Assembly (NCBI RefSeq): GCF_900683735.1
Contig: NZ_LR215979.1
Location: 3,100,001-3,164,000, forward strand
DNA from: Fusobacterium ulcerans ATCC 49185
GTDB taxonomy: Bacteria; Fusobacteriota; Fusobacteriia; Fusobacteriales; Fusobacteriaceae
Reading direction: 5' to 3'
Length of the DNA stretch: 64,000 bases
Positions within the stretch are counted from its first letter, which is position 1; each line of letters opens with the position of its first letter. This document shows positions 5,898 to 14,233 of the stretch, piece after piece. The notes beneath the pieces were generated by a model that was given only the letters and a program-made list of their open reading frames with translations, ran no database searches and was not told where the DNA came from. The position numbers and the translations under genes are program-made.

Positions 5898-8800
5898 TTA
5901 AAACTTATATCCTAATCCTGTTCCCACAATCCATTCCCCTTTAGTCTTGTTTTTTCCTGTCCCATTATGTGAATCTCTTTCCACTACGTAACTTCCTTTT
6001 ATATCAAATAGTACTCCATTTTCTAGCTCAAGAGCATATTTTGCATTTAGTCCTATACTATGTTCATTTTTGCGAGCTACCAATATATCAAAGTCACTTC
6101 CACCTTTAAATCTTCCTGTGATATGTTCCTCATCTGCTCCATCAAGTATTTTTGTATAGCTTACTCCTGCTGATAGTGTACTTTTTCCTTTTTCATATGG
6201 TATCACTTTTTTAAGGTCTACTCCCACTTTTCCTATTGTGTAGTCAAATGATTTTGAATCTGTTTCTATTGCCAGAGTTTTACTTCCTTCATCTGTTCCA
6301 TCTTGCTTGATATATGTGTATGACAAAGTTCCATATGGTTCTAAGAATAAATTATTTCCAATATTATGTGAGTATCTTCCATTCAAATAGATGTCATATG
6401 TCAGGTCAGTATAATTATCAGAATATTTCATCACTGGTGTTCCTGTACTTGAAGCTGCATTGTTTACTGCCAGTCTGTCTACACCATAATCTCCATACTG
6501 GAACCCTGCTCCTGCTGTTACTTTTAGATTTCCTATATATTTCTTAGCATAAGCTCCCAGATACAGCGCACTTCCATCAACTTTAGAGCCATTAGACAAG
6601 TCAGATTTAAGTTTATTTCCTCCTATCACTACTCCTGAAGTAAGTGTATCTGACACTCCATACTCTCCAAGCATATATGCTCCAGTAATTTTTGTATCTG
6701 CCTCCATATCAGTACTTCCAATATCATAAGTATAGTAACCTTTTCCATAATATATATCTTTTGTTCCTCCATCTATATGAGTTAATCCTCCATATATCAT
6801 CCATTTCCCTATATCTGCTTTGAATGAATTTTCTGTTACTATATCTCTGAACATTCCAGCAGATTTTCTTGATAACTCACTTGAATATGAATATGGATTT
6901 CCTGCGTAAATATTATTTAAGTAGCCTAAGAATGATGAGAAATTTTCATCAGTAGTCACATCAAAATTTCCTAATTCATTCACTGATCTTATTCCATGAT
7001 ATATTTTATTCAAATTTTCATAGCCATAAGTTGAACTATATAGTGGAAGATTATTCAATGCTGTAACTTCTACTTCATTATTGCTCCCAGCTACTCTTTT
7101 TACTGAATGGAATAATGATGTAGTCCCAAAAGTTACTTCTTCCTGAGATAATCCTTCATAATCTGTAACTAAGCTGTTGCCTAATTGAGTCTCTCCAAAA
7201 CTTATTATACTGCTATTCCCTGCTCCATTAAGAGCTAACAATAGTTTTCCTCCATTAGATGAAATAAGAGTAGAAGGAGTTCCTGAGGATGTAGACTTAT
7301 ATAAAGCATGACCTATTATTTTATCTTTTCCACTTGAGCTGTTTATATTACTTGTATCTATTCTCAAAGTGAGTACTCCATTTGCTCCTATTGTTATATT
7401 CTCTGCTCCTGTTATTGTTAAATTTTCTAAATTTCCAGTAGTACCAACAGTCTTTTCAAATAGAGTTACATTTGTATTTATATTCATATTTTCAAAACCT
7501 GAGATATTATGTTGAATCTTTACCCCATCACTATTTGATGTTCTTGCTACTGGAGAATCAAAATTAAGAGTATCATTTCCAGTTCCTCCATCAAGAATTC
7601 CATTGATAATAGTTCCATTTCCTACTGTTACAGTATCATCTCCTCCACCCATATTTATATTTCCATTGATTATGGTATTTTGAGTTATACTTCCACTTGT
7701 GTAGTCAACAGTTCCAGATTGAAGTATCAGTGTATTATCATTACTGCTTCCTGTTACAGTATCACTTCCATCTATTCCACCACTTACTATTGTTCCTGAT
7801 AAAGTAAGCTGACTACCTGCTCCACCAAAAATAATTGCTGTTCCATAAGCATTTACTATTGAGCCTATTATTTCATTATCTATTCCACTAACTTTATATG
7901 TATTTTTTAGAGCATTTAATATGGCATTTGATTCATTGCCATTAAATGAATCACTGCCATCTATAGCACTTTTATTTTTTATTGTCATCTTTCTTATTAT
8001 TTCATTTCCATCAGCATACCCCATTATTATATTTTTTTCTCCATCTACACCAGCAGCTATAATTGGAATACCATTTAGATTTTTAATATCCAGTCCATAA
8101 TTTTCTTTGCTTCCTGTTGTTCCACTTACAGTCATACTTCCTTTTGTTGCTAATATTCCATAATTTTTTAAAGAATCAATTGTCCCATTATTATTTACAG
8201 CATTCTCATCTCCATAAACAACTCCTGTATTTATTAGATTTTCTGTATTTTTAGTAGTAATTCCAGAGCTTGAGCTACCTATGGTTGTTCCTATTACTAA
8301 ACCATTATTTATTAACTTTTCTATAATACCAGTGTTAGAAATTCCATATCCATACCATTCTTTAGCTGTTCCCATTAGTGAACCATTGTTTATTAACTTT
8401 TCTATAATGCCTGTGTTAGAAATTCCATAACCTGAACTTTTTTCAGCTGTTCCTACCAATAAACCCGTATTTGTTAACTCTGTTATAGCACCTGTATTAT
8501 TAATTCCTATTCCAAAACTTTCTTCTGCTGTTCCTTTTATTAAACCATTATTTAGCAACTTTTCTATAATATCTGTGTTAGAAATTCCATAACCTGAACT
8601 TTTTTCAGCTGTTCCTATTATTAGCCCTTTATTTACCAGCTCTGTTATAGTACCATCATTAGAAACTCCATAACCATATCTTATTCCTGCTTTTCCTTTT
8701 ATTAAACCATTATTTGTCAGCTCTCCTATAGTACCACTATTAGCAATTCCAGAACCAAAGCTTCCTGTAGTAGCTTCTCCTGTTATTGAACCATTATTTG

Positions 8801-9455
8801 TTAGTGTTGTTATAATATCATCATTAGAAATTCCATAACTACGATCTATTCCTGCTATTCCTGTTATTGATCCATTATTTATCAGCTCTGTTATAGTCCC
8901 ATTATTAGCAATTCCAGAACCAAAGCTTTCTGTAGTTTCTCCTGTTATTGAACCATTATTTGTCAGTGTTGTTATAATATCATCATTAGAAATTCCTAAA
9001 GAGACATCTTTTGAAAATATTCCTGCTATTGAACCATTATTTATCAACTCTGTTACAATACCATTATTATAAATTCCATACCCAAAACCTTTTGTAGATG
9101 TTCCTATTATTGAACTGTTATTTATAAATTTAAATTTTTCCAAATTCCCACTTAACTTCAATCCGTATCCTTCTATCCCAGAACCATTATCTATTCCTGT
9201 TAATCCCATATTATTTATATAAATTTTTACAGACTCATTCCAAATATTTTTATTACTATAAGGATCTAAACTTACAGAAGTAACTCCATTATCAGCACTA
9301 AACTTTATTCCATTATCTTCTTTTATCCATAAATATTGATCTGCTCCTATTATAGTACTACATGACAATAGAAATCCGACTACTGCTCCTATTGTTATAT
9401 TTACACTTCTTCTTTTGCTGCTTCTCTTTACTGCTTTCATTATTTTTTCTATCAT
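5898..9455 (-). CDS. Autotransporter (type Va) surface protein with 27-residue repeats
   Basis: This 1185-residue protein has three parts. A basic N-terminus and hydrophobic stretch (SVNITIGAVVGFLLSCSTIIGA, residues 17-38) forms the signal region. A passenger follows with eleven tandem 27-residue repeats (residues 114-410) of the form GxIxGTAExSxGYGISNTGIIEKLINN, then a beta-helical section with RTX-like GGTGNDTLN motifs near residue 625. A C-terminal 12-stranded autotransporter barrel (about residues 890-1185) ends in GTGLGYKF, with the terminal phenylalanine needed for outer-membrane insertion. Likely an adhesin; ligand unknown. The ribosome site is AAAGGGGG. Confidence 0.9.
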   Translation of the reverse strand: MIEKIMKAVKRSSKRRSVNITIGAVVGFLLSCSTIIGADQYLWIKEDNGIKFSADNGVTSVSLDPYSNKNIWNESVKIYINNMGLTGIDNGSGIEGYGLKLSGNLEKFKFINNSSIIGTSTKGFGYGIYNNGIVTELINNGSIAGIFSKDVSLGISNDDIITTLTNNGSITGETTESFGSGIANNGTITELINNGSITGIAGIDRSYGISNDDIITTLTNNGSITGEATTGSFGSGIANSGTIGELTNNGLIKGKAGIRYGYGVSNDGTITELVNKGLIIGTAEKSSGYGISNTDIIEKLLNNGLIKGTAEESFGIGINNTGAITELTNTGLLVGTAEKSSGYGISNTGIIEKLINNGSLMGTAKEWYGYGISNTGIIEKLINNGLVIGTTIGSSSSGITTKNTENLINTGVVYGDENAVNNNGTIDSLKNYGILATKGSMTVSGTTGSKENYGLDIKNLNGIPIIAAGVDGEKNIIMGYADGNEIIRKMTIKNKSAIDGSDSFNGNESNAILNALKNTYKVSGIDNEIIGSIVNAYGTAIIFGGAGSQLTLSGTIVSGGIDGSDTVTGSSNDNTLILQSGTVDYTSGSITQNTIINGNINMGGGDDTVTVGNGTIINGILDGGTGNDTLNFDSPVARTSNSDGVKIQHNISGFENMNINTNVTLFEKTVGTTGNLENLTITGAENITIGANGVLTLRIDTSNINSSSGKDKIIGHALYKSTSSGTPSTLISSNGGKLLLALNGAGNSSIISFGETQLGNSLVTDYEGLSQEEVTFGTTSLFHSVKRVAGSNNEVEVTALNNLPLYSSTYGYENLNKIYHGIRSVNELGNFDVTTDENFSSFLGYLNNIYAGNPYSYSSELSRKSAGMFRDIVTENSFKADIGKWMIYGGLTHIDGGTKDIYYGKGYYTYDIGSTDMEADTKITGAYMLGEYGVSDTLTSGVVIGGNKLKSDLSNGSKVDGSALYLGAYAKKYIGNLKVTAGAGFQYGDYGVDRLAVNNAASSTGTPVMKYSDNYTDLTYDIYLNGRYSHNIGNNLFLEPYGTLSYTYIKQDGTDEGSKTLAIETDSKSFDYTIGKVGVDLKKVIPYEKGKSTLSAGVSYTKILDGADEEHITGRFKGGSDFDILVARKNEHSIGLNAKYALELENGVLFDIKGSYVVERDSHNGTGKNKTKGEWIVGTGLGYKF
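7561..7790 (-). other. RTX-like glycine/aspartate motifs in the autotransporter passenger
   Basis: The translated minus strand contains GGTGNDTLN, GGGDDTVTV and GGIDGSDTV. The first fits the calcium-binding nonapeptide GGxGxDxUx exactly and the others loosely. They sit between the tandem repeats and the barrel. Confidence 0.55.
8226..9116 (-). repeat. Eleven tandem 81-bp (27-residue) repeats in autotransporter
   Basis: Each unit codes a glycine-led turn, a GYGISN-type centre and an (I/T)(E/T)xLxNN end. One unit is 28 residues and the last is 26. Two sub-types alternate in the N-terminal part (ISNDDIITTLTNN versus IANNGTITELINN), and a third type (ISNTGIIEKLINN) dominates the C-terminal part, a sign of stepwise duplication. 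Confidence 0.85.
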
Positions 9456-9529
9456 AACTCTTTTCCCCCTTTAAAATATTCTTATTAAAATATATAGATT
9501 TAGACATAAAAACAGCCCAGTTCTCTTTT

Positions 9530-9560
9530 ATGTATAAAGGCGAACTTTTAGAGCCTTTAA
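9530..9560 (-). promoter_or_regulatory. Hairpin in the autotransporter 5' leader
   Basis: AAAGGC and GCCTTT flank an 11-base loop, placing a stem-loop at the extreme 5' end of the mRNA expected from the promoter at 9568-9595. The plus-strand sequence here shares 24 of 31 bases with 9678-9708. Confidence 0.5.
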
Positions 9561-9567
9561 CTATTTA

Positions 9568-9595
9568 ATTTTAAAGGAGTGAATTTTAAGGTCAA
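9568..9595 (-). promoter_or_regulatory. Candidate promoter for the autotransporter
   Basis: Minus-strand TTGACC (9590-9595), 16 bases, then TAAAAT (9568-9573). It would start the transcript about 9561, giving a leader of about 105 bases. Confidence 0.5.
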
Positions 9596-9612
9596 GATTT
9601 TTAAGTTTCACA

Positions 9613-9628
9613 TTATTCCTTGACTTTA
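9613..9628 (+). repeat. 16-bp inverted repeat, left copy
   Basis: TTATTCCTTGACTTTA, identical in reverse complement to 10109-10124. Contains the -35 element of the rightward promoter. Confidence 0.8.
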
Positions 9629-9648
9629 TCAATATTAAAGATTATAAT
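9620..9648 (+). promoter_or_regulatory. Strong rightward promoter with no gene after it
   Basis: TTGACT (9620-9625), 17 bases, TATAAT (9643-9648). No ORF follows; a terminator-like hairpin with a U run lies 50 bases downstream, so the predicted product is a short RNA. Confidence 0.6.
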
Positions 9649-9654
9649 GAGGTA

Positions 9655-9710
9655 ATTTACAAATAAAAAAAAGCCGCCTTTATACATATAGGCGCCCTAT
9701 TAGAGCTTTT
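9655..9710 (+). ncRNA. Predicted short RNA (about 55 nt) between HTH gene and autotransporter
   Basis: Bounded by the promoter at 9620-9648 and by hairpins CGCCT/AGGCG and AAAAAAGC/GCTTTTTT ending in a T run at 9704-9709. Its second half resembles the plus strand of the autotransporter leader, so it should base-pair imperfectly with that mRNA. The hairpin also serves as terminator for the HTH gene on the other strand, so the RNA interpretation is tentative. Confidence 0.4.
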
Positions 9711-9749
9711 TTCATGATTTTAAGATAGTTTTTAATTTAGTATTTTCTC

Positions 9750-10031
9750 TTATTCTATTCTATCTCCATTTGCAAATATTAAGCTTCTGCTTAGAATTGA
9801 TATCTTGTTTCCATATTTTCTTGATATCAGAGTTCCTTCACCTATCATTCGATAGATAGTACTCGTGTGTCTCCCTGTTATGGCAGCTGCCTTATTTACA
9901 GTTGTCCATATCCCCAATTCCTCTTCATATCTTTTCTGACTATATTTTTCACATTCATTCCCTTCCTCTAGTTTTTCAAATGCATTGTCCTCAATTTTTT
10001 CTGCGATTCCTTTTTCTCTTGTCTTTTTCAT
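9750..10031 (-). CDS. Small helix-turn-helix (excisionase/MerR-like) DNA-binding protein
   Basis: A 93-residue protein with a charged helical N-terminus (1-40) and a winged HTH of the HTH_17/excisionase kind at about 43-79 (TTVNKAAAITGRHTSTIYRM, then ISRKYGNKISI). I chose the ATG at 10029-10031 because GGAGG lies 6 bases ahead; the longer frame starting at 10055 has no ribosome site. No integrase or att site is nearby, so a local regulator is more likely than a phage excisionase. Identical 16-base sequences flank the gene on opposite strands and are natural candidates for its binding sites. Confidence 0.75.
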   Translation of the reverse strand: MKKTREKGIAEKIEDNAFEKLEEGNECEKYSQKRYEEELGIWTTVNKAAAITGRHTSTIYRMIGEGTLISRKYGNKISILSRSLIFANGDRIE

Positions 10032-10089
10032 TATTCCTCCATGATTTTTAATCATATATCAAATATCTTTTTGAATATACGTAACTGAT

Positions 10090-10117
10090 ATTATACTTGT
10101 TTAATTCTTAAAGTCAA
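10090..10117 (-). promoter_or_regulatory. Promoter of the HTH gene
   Basis: Minus-strand TTGACT (10112-10117), 16 bases, TATAAT (10090-10095), 59 bases before the chosen ATG. Confidence 0.7.
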
Positions 10118-10124
10118 GGAATAA
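10109..10124 (-). repeat. 16-bp inverted repeat, right copy
   Basis: Reverse complement of 9613-9628, covering the -35 element of the promoter that reads leftward into the HTH gene. Confidence 0.8.
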
Positions 10125-10180
10125 AGTCTTTTTCCTAACTCCATTTAACTAGAGTTATGCACATTTTACTTTTATAACAA

Positions 10181-10226
10181 AAAAGAAGCTGATTTAGTTT
10201 AACTCACAATCAGCTTCTTCATCTTT
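10181..10226 (-). terminator. Terminator of the PHP phosphoesterase gene
   Basis: AAGAAGCTGATT (10183-10194) pairs with AATCAGCTTCTT (10208-10219); minus-strand product ends in a U run. Confidence 0.9.
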
Positions 10227-10230
10227 TTTA

Positions 10231-11133
10231 TTATTTCAATTTTCCCATGAAATCTTCTACTAATTTCTCTTTCATTCCTTCATATTTTTCAGGAACTGGA
10301 TATCCTTTTAATCTTATATGAGGTTTATTTTTTCCATGAAAATCACTTCCAAAAGTCATAAGAAGATTATTTTTTTCAGCTCTGTTGTAAAAATAGTCTA
10401 TCTGTTCTGGAGAATGATATGTACTAAATACTTCAATTCCATCTATTCCCTCTTTTATTATATCATCTGCTATTTCTAAGCAATTCTTAAAGTTATTTCC
10501 TGGATGAGCTAATACTGCTAATCCTCCGCTTTCTTTTATTAACTTCACTATTTCAGTCATAGGTCTGAATCCAATAGGAACATAAGCTATTCTTCCCTGT
10601 GAAAAAAAATCCCAATAAAAATGCACAAAAGGCATATCACTCTTCGCTCCATTATTAAAGTATTCTTTTAATAATGGATTGCTTCTATTTTTCTCTTCTC
10701 CCAGTACCACTTCTCCTATTATCTCTCCAGTAACAATATTTCCAGCAGCTATCTCAAATATTTTTTTCTCATCTATTATGAGGTCTGTATTTTCTTTAAG
10801 CTTCTCTATTTTAATTTTTGCTATTGCCATTTCTTTTTCAAATATCTCTTCTTCTATTTCAAGAAATTCTTTTCTTTTATGATTTATTCCATATCCAAGC
10901 ATATGAAGATTTACTCCTTTATACACACAGTCTATTTCCACTCCACTTATTACTTTTATTCCTGCTTTTTTTCCAGACTCTATCATTTCATCTGCTCCTT
11001 TTACTGAATTATGATCTGTAAGAGCCATTATTTCCATTTCCTCTTTTTTCCCCATAGCAATTATCTCTTCTGGCGAAAATTCTCCATCATCACTATATAG
11101 AGAATGCATATGTAAATCTATATTTCTACTCAT
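10231..11133 (-). CDS. PHP-domain phosphoesterase (RNase AM / 3',5'-nucleotide phosphatase-like)
   Basis: A 300-residue metal-dependent hydrolase of the PHP fold, related to YciV/TrpH and 5'-3' exoribonuclease RNase AM. The metal-binding motifs are all present: DLHMHSLYSDD (residues 6-16), ALTDHNSV, the AHPG motif in the third quarter, and GSDFHG near the C-terminus. These enzymes trim nucleotides or nucleoside bisphosphates; exact substrate is uncertain. It is a single gene with a strong AGGGGGTAGG ribosome site and a terminator. Confidence 0.88.
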   Translation of the reverse strand: MSRNIDLHMHSLYSDDGEFSPEEIIAMGKKEEMEIMALTDHNSVKGADEMIESGKKAGIKVISGVEIDCVYKGVNLHMLGYGINHKRKEFLEIEEEIFEKEMAIAKIKIEKLKENTDLIIDEKKIFEIAAGNIVTGEIIGEVVLGEEKNRSNPLLKEYFNNGAKSDMPFVHFYWDFFSQGRIAYVPIGFRPMTEIVKLIKESGGLAVLAHPGNNFKNCLEIADDIIKEGIDGIEVFSTYHSPEQIDYFYNRAEKNNLLMTFGSDFHGKNKPHIRLKGYPVPEKYEGMKEKLVEDFMGKLK

Positions 11134-11310
11134 ACCCTACCCCCTTATTTCTAATTATCTCTATTTTATCAGAAAAAGAAAAAGTATTCTTCTTTTTTCT
11201 ATAATTTATATTAATTTTCTTTACCCTTATTTTTTAAAGCACCAAAAATATCCATTAATTAATAATTTTGATAAATAAAAATTAATATTGTTCAAAATAT
11301 TTTTGAAAAT

Positions 11311-11342
11311 AAAAGAGAGTAATTTTTTCTGTCACTCTCCTA
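11311..11342 (-). terminator. Terminator of the flavin reductase gene
   Basis: GAGAGT (11315-11320) pairs with ACTCTC (11334-11339); the minus-strand RNA ends in UUUUAUUUU. Confidence 0.65.
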
Positions 11343-11350
11343 AATATTTT

Positions 11351-11863
11351 TTATTCTTTTACAAGTACTTTTTCTATTTCTCCTACATACATTATGTGGT
11401 AATCTTTATCAGGATAACATTCCTTATCAGAATCTTTATCTATGAAAAACTGCCCTTCTAAAGGTTGGACATAAAGTTTTCTACATATAATAGCTGTTTC
11501 TGCTTCTTTAAATATAGGAACTCCATTTTTATGTTCTACAGTTAATTTTGCTTTTTCTATTTTATTTTCATTTCTTCCAGATGCTGTTCCCAGATATCCC
11601 AACTGTTTTCTATAGCTTTCATCAAAAAAAGTAAGTGAAAATCTTTCAACTTCATCTACAAATTCTTTAGTGAAACGTTGAGGACGAATAAAAATAAAAG
11701 CTACATTTTTTCTCCAGAGAACTCCAAGTCCTCCCCATGAAGCTGTCATAGTATTTACTTCTCCACTGCTTTTTTCAGCAGTTATAAGCATCCATTTCTT
11801 CCCTATAATCTCAAAAGTATTTTCGTTTATTTCTTCAGCTTTGATCTCTTTAAAATTTTTCAT
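11351..11863 (-). CDS. Flavin reductase / FMN-binding split-barrel protein
   Basis: A 170-residue protein of the DIM6/NTAB (flavin reductase-like) family. The N-terminal half carries the usual WMLITAEKSSGEVNTMTASWGGLGVLW flavin-phosphate segment, and IFIRPQRFTKEFVDE, FSLTFFDE and LGTASGRNENK follow in the family order. Such proteins reduce flavins or act as flavin-linked oxidoreductases in anaerobes. I start it at 11863 because AGGAGG lies 7 bases before that ATG; the 28 extra upstream codons have no ribosome site. It is divergent from the macro-domain operon. Confidence 0.87.
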   Translation of the reverse strand: MKNFKEIKAEEINENTFEIIGKKWMLITAEKSSGEVNTMTASWGGLGVLWRKNVAFIFIRPQRFTKEFVDEVERFSLTFFDESYRKQLGYLGTASGRNENKIEKAKLTVEHKNGVPIFKEAETAIICRKLYVQPLEGQFFIDKDSDKECYPDKDYHIMYVGEIEKVLVKE

Positions 11864-11971
11864 ATGATACCTCCTGCTCTTTATTTTTTGCATTTTCCTC
11901 ATATTTGAATTATAATATAGATATTGAATAAAGTACATAATTTTCAATAATATCCATCATAAGGAGAGGTT

Positions 11972-12439
11972 ATGAGTAAAATACATTATTTAAAAGGAGA
12001 TGCTGTATATCCTCAAGCGAGAGGAAATATCATCATCACTCATATATGTAATGATATAGGAGTATGGGGAAGAGGATTTGTTGTTGCTCTTTCTGCCAGA
12101 TGGATGGCTCCTGAAATTGAGTTTCTCATATGGCGTAAAGAGGGAAATGACTTTTCTCTTGGGAATGTCCAGTTTGTAAAAGTCACTTCTGCTATAACAG
12201 TTGCCAATATGATTGCTCAACATGATATTATTTCAAAAAATGGTATACCTCCCATCAGATATGAAGCACTTGAGATATGTCTTGAAAAAACAGCTCAAAA
12301 AGCTGTGGAACTGGAAGCTTCCATACATATGCCTAGAATAGGGTGCGGCTTTGCTGGTGGAAGCTGGAAAACTATTGAAAATATTATTCTTAAAACTATC
12401 ATTTCTAAAAATATCGAAGTTTATGTATACGACCTATAG
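11972..12439 (+). CDS. Macro domain protein (ADP-ribose hydrolase-like)
   Basis: A 155-residue stand-alone macro domain. It has the N-terminal GDAVYPQARGNIIITHICNDIGVWGRGFV segment (asparagine and glycine contacts for ADP-ribose) and the C-terminal IHMPRIGCGFAGGSWKTIENII loop typical of the ALC1/TARG1-like branch. These enzymes bind ADP-ribose or remove it from proteins, nucleic acids or acetyl groups. It is 15 bases upstream of the sigma-54 activator with only the AGGAGAAAGGGGG ribosome site between, so they are probably co-transcribed. No ADP-ribosyltransferase partner is visible in the window. Confidence 0.88.
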   Translation: MSKIHYLKGDAVYPQARGNIIITHICNDIGVWGRGFVVALSARWMAPEIEFLIWRKEGNDFSLGNVQFVKVTSAITVANMIAQHDIISKNGIPPIRYEALEICLEKTAQKAVELEASIHMPRIGCGFAGGSWKTIENIILKTIISKNIEVYVYDL

Positions 12440-12454
12440 GAGAAAGGGGGAGTT

Positions 12455-14221
12455 ATGGAAATATCCCTGTTAGATATAAAAGAGCATGTAAAAAAATATG
12501 CAAGTGCCATATCAAGTTTAATAAATGTTGATGTTGGTATAGTTGATAAAAATATGGTCAGAGTCACTGGAACTGGACTGTATAAAAATATTGAAGGTGT
12601 ATATGCCTTAGGAAGTGTATATAAGAATTCCCTAGAAACTGGAAAAACCAATATAATTGAAAATCCAAGACAGCATAACTTATGCACTGAATGTTTAGAT
12701 AAAAATAAATGCAGAGAAAAACTTGAAATAGCTACTCCTATATATTGTCGTGATGAAATAGTAGGAGTTATTGGTCTTGTCTGTTTCAGTGATGAGCAGA
12801 AAAAAAAGATTCTTTCTGATATTGATTCTTATCTAAGTTTTACAAAACAGATAGCAGAATTTATAGGAATAAAATTCTATGAATATCAGGAAAACCTTAT
12901 GCAAAAAGACAGAGAATCTACTCTTAATACAATTATAGATAATATCAGCAAAGGTGTTATTATCAGTGACTGCAATGATATTATCATAAAAATAAATAAT
13001 ATTGCCTCAGCTAAATTAAAGTTAAAATCAGATGTTTTAGGTAAAACTATGAAACTTGTGAGCCAAAATGACTATCTTATGAATGAGGAAGTCTTTAATA
13101 TGGTAATAGAAAATGAAGAATATAATGTAGCTGGAAAAATAATTCCTTTAAAATCTTTTAATAAAACAAGAAGTAATGCTTTTGTTTTTGAAGATGTAAA
13201 AAAAATCAGCAGAAACATTCTTGAAATGACAAGCAGTGATAATATGATCACTCTGGAAAACATTTATGGAACTTCTGCTGCTACACAATCTCTTAAAGAA
13301 AATATTCAAAAAATAGCTAATACAAATTCTACTGTTTTAATTACAGGAGAGAGTGGAACTGGAAAAGAACTGGTAGCTCGCTCCCTTCACTCCCATGGAA
13401 ATAGGAGAAACAAGCCTTTTGTGGTAATAAACTGTTCCGCCATTCCTGACACTCTTCTGGAAAGTGAGCTTTTCGGATATGTGAAAGGAGCTTTTACTGG
13501 TGCTAACCAAAATGGTCGTATGGGTAAATTTGAACTTGCCAATACAGGAGTTATATTCCTTGATGAAATAGGAGATATGCCTCTTTATCTTCAAGCTAAA
13601 ATATTGAGAGTAATCCAAGAAAAAAAGATAGAACGTATTGGCTCTAATAAAAGTATTGAGCTAGATATAAAAATAATTGCTGCTACCAATGTAGACCTTG
13701 AAAAAAAGATAATGGAGCAGAAGTTCAGAGGAGATTTGTATTACAGATTAAATGTTATCCCTATAAAACTTCTACCTTTGAGAGAGAGAAAAGAGGATAT
13801 CATTCCTATTATCAACAGCTTGATAGACAAATACAACAGACTTTCTGATAAATATGTTCATTCTATAGATGAAGATGTAAAAAAAGCCCTTATCAATTAT
13901 GAATGGCCTGGAAATGTAAGAGAGCTGGAAAATGTCATGGAGCTCATGATAAGTATGAGTGGAAGCAATGGAGTAATATCTTCAGATCTTCTTCCCGACA
14001 ATATACTCCATCATTCTGATTCTGCTCTCTCTTCAGTAGAGGAATTGATATTTAATAATAAATCTGAATTGGAAGATTTTGAAAAAATCGAAAAAGTATA
14101 TATAGAAAAATCTCTTGAAAAATATGGAGATGATACTGAAAGTAAAAAATATATAGCTGATAAGATGAACATTGGTCTTACTACTCTATATAGAAAAATG
14201 AAAAAATATGATATAAAGTAA
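12455..14221 (+). CDS. Sigma-54-dependent transcriptional activator (PAS, AAA+, Fis-type HTH)
   Basis: A 588-residue enhancer-binding protein. The N-terminal sensor (about 1-145) has a cysteine cluster at 77, 80 and 86 ([10 protein letters not shown]) and resembles PAS/PocR-like sensors of clostridial activators. A second PAS-like domain spans about 150-250. The AAA+ domain has Walker A GESGTGKE (298-305), the sigma-54 contact loop GAFTGA (345-350), and Walker [11 protein letters not shown]. The C-terminus ends in a Fis-type HTH ([20 protein letters not shown]). It implies an RpoN in this genome. A good sigma-54 promoter occurs at 34374-34390, but whether this protein acts there is unknown. 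Confidence 0.93.
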   Translation: MEISLLDIKEHVKKYASAISSLINVDVGIVDKNMVRVTGTGLYKNIEGVYALGSVYKNSLETGKTNIIENPRQHNLCTECLDKNKCREKLEIATPIYCRDEIVGVIGLVCFSDEQKKKILSDIDSYLSFTKQIAEFIGIKFYEYQENLMQKDRESTLNTIIDNISKGVIISDCNDIIIKINNIASAKLKLKSDVLGKTMKLVSQNDYLMNEEVFNMVIENEEYNVAGKIIPLKSFNKTRSNAFVFEDVKKISRNILEMTSSDNMITLENIYGTSAATQSLKENIQKIANTNSTVLITGESGTGKELVARSLHSHGNRRNKPFVVINCSAIPDTLLESELFGYVKGAFTGANQNGRMGKFELANTGVIFLDEIGDMPLYLQAKILRVIQEKKIERIGSNKSIELDIKIIAATNVDLEKKIMEQKFRGDLYYRLNVIPIKLLPLRERKEDIIPIINSLIDKYNRLSDKYVHSIDEDVKKALINYEWPGNVRELENVMELMISMSGSNGVISSDLLPDNILHHSDSALSSVEELIFNNKSELEDFEKIEKVYIEKSLEKYGDDTESKKYIADKMNIGLTTLYRKMKKYDIK

Positions 14222-14233
14222 TTGGGGGAATCT

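Noticed and set aside
8226-9116. Tandem repeats considered as a CRISPR array
   Set aside because: The units are in frame, of coding character and diverged, with no conserved spacer/repeat alternation and no cas genes.
9750-10031. Phage excisionase with attachment sites
   Set aside because: No integrase, no phage genes and no tRNA target nearby; the 16-bp copies are inverted and overlap promoters.
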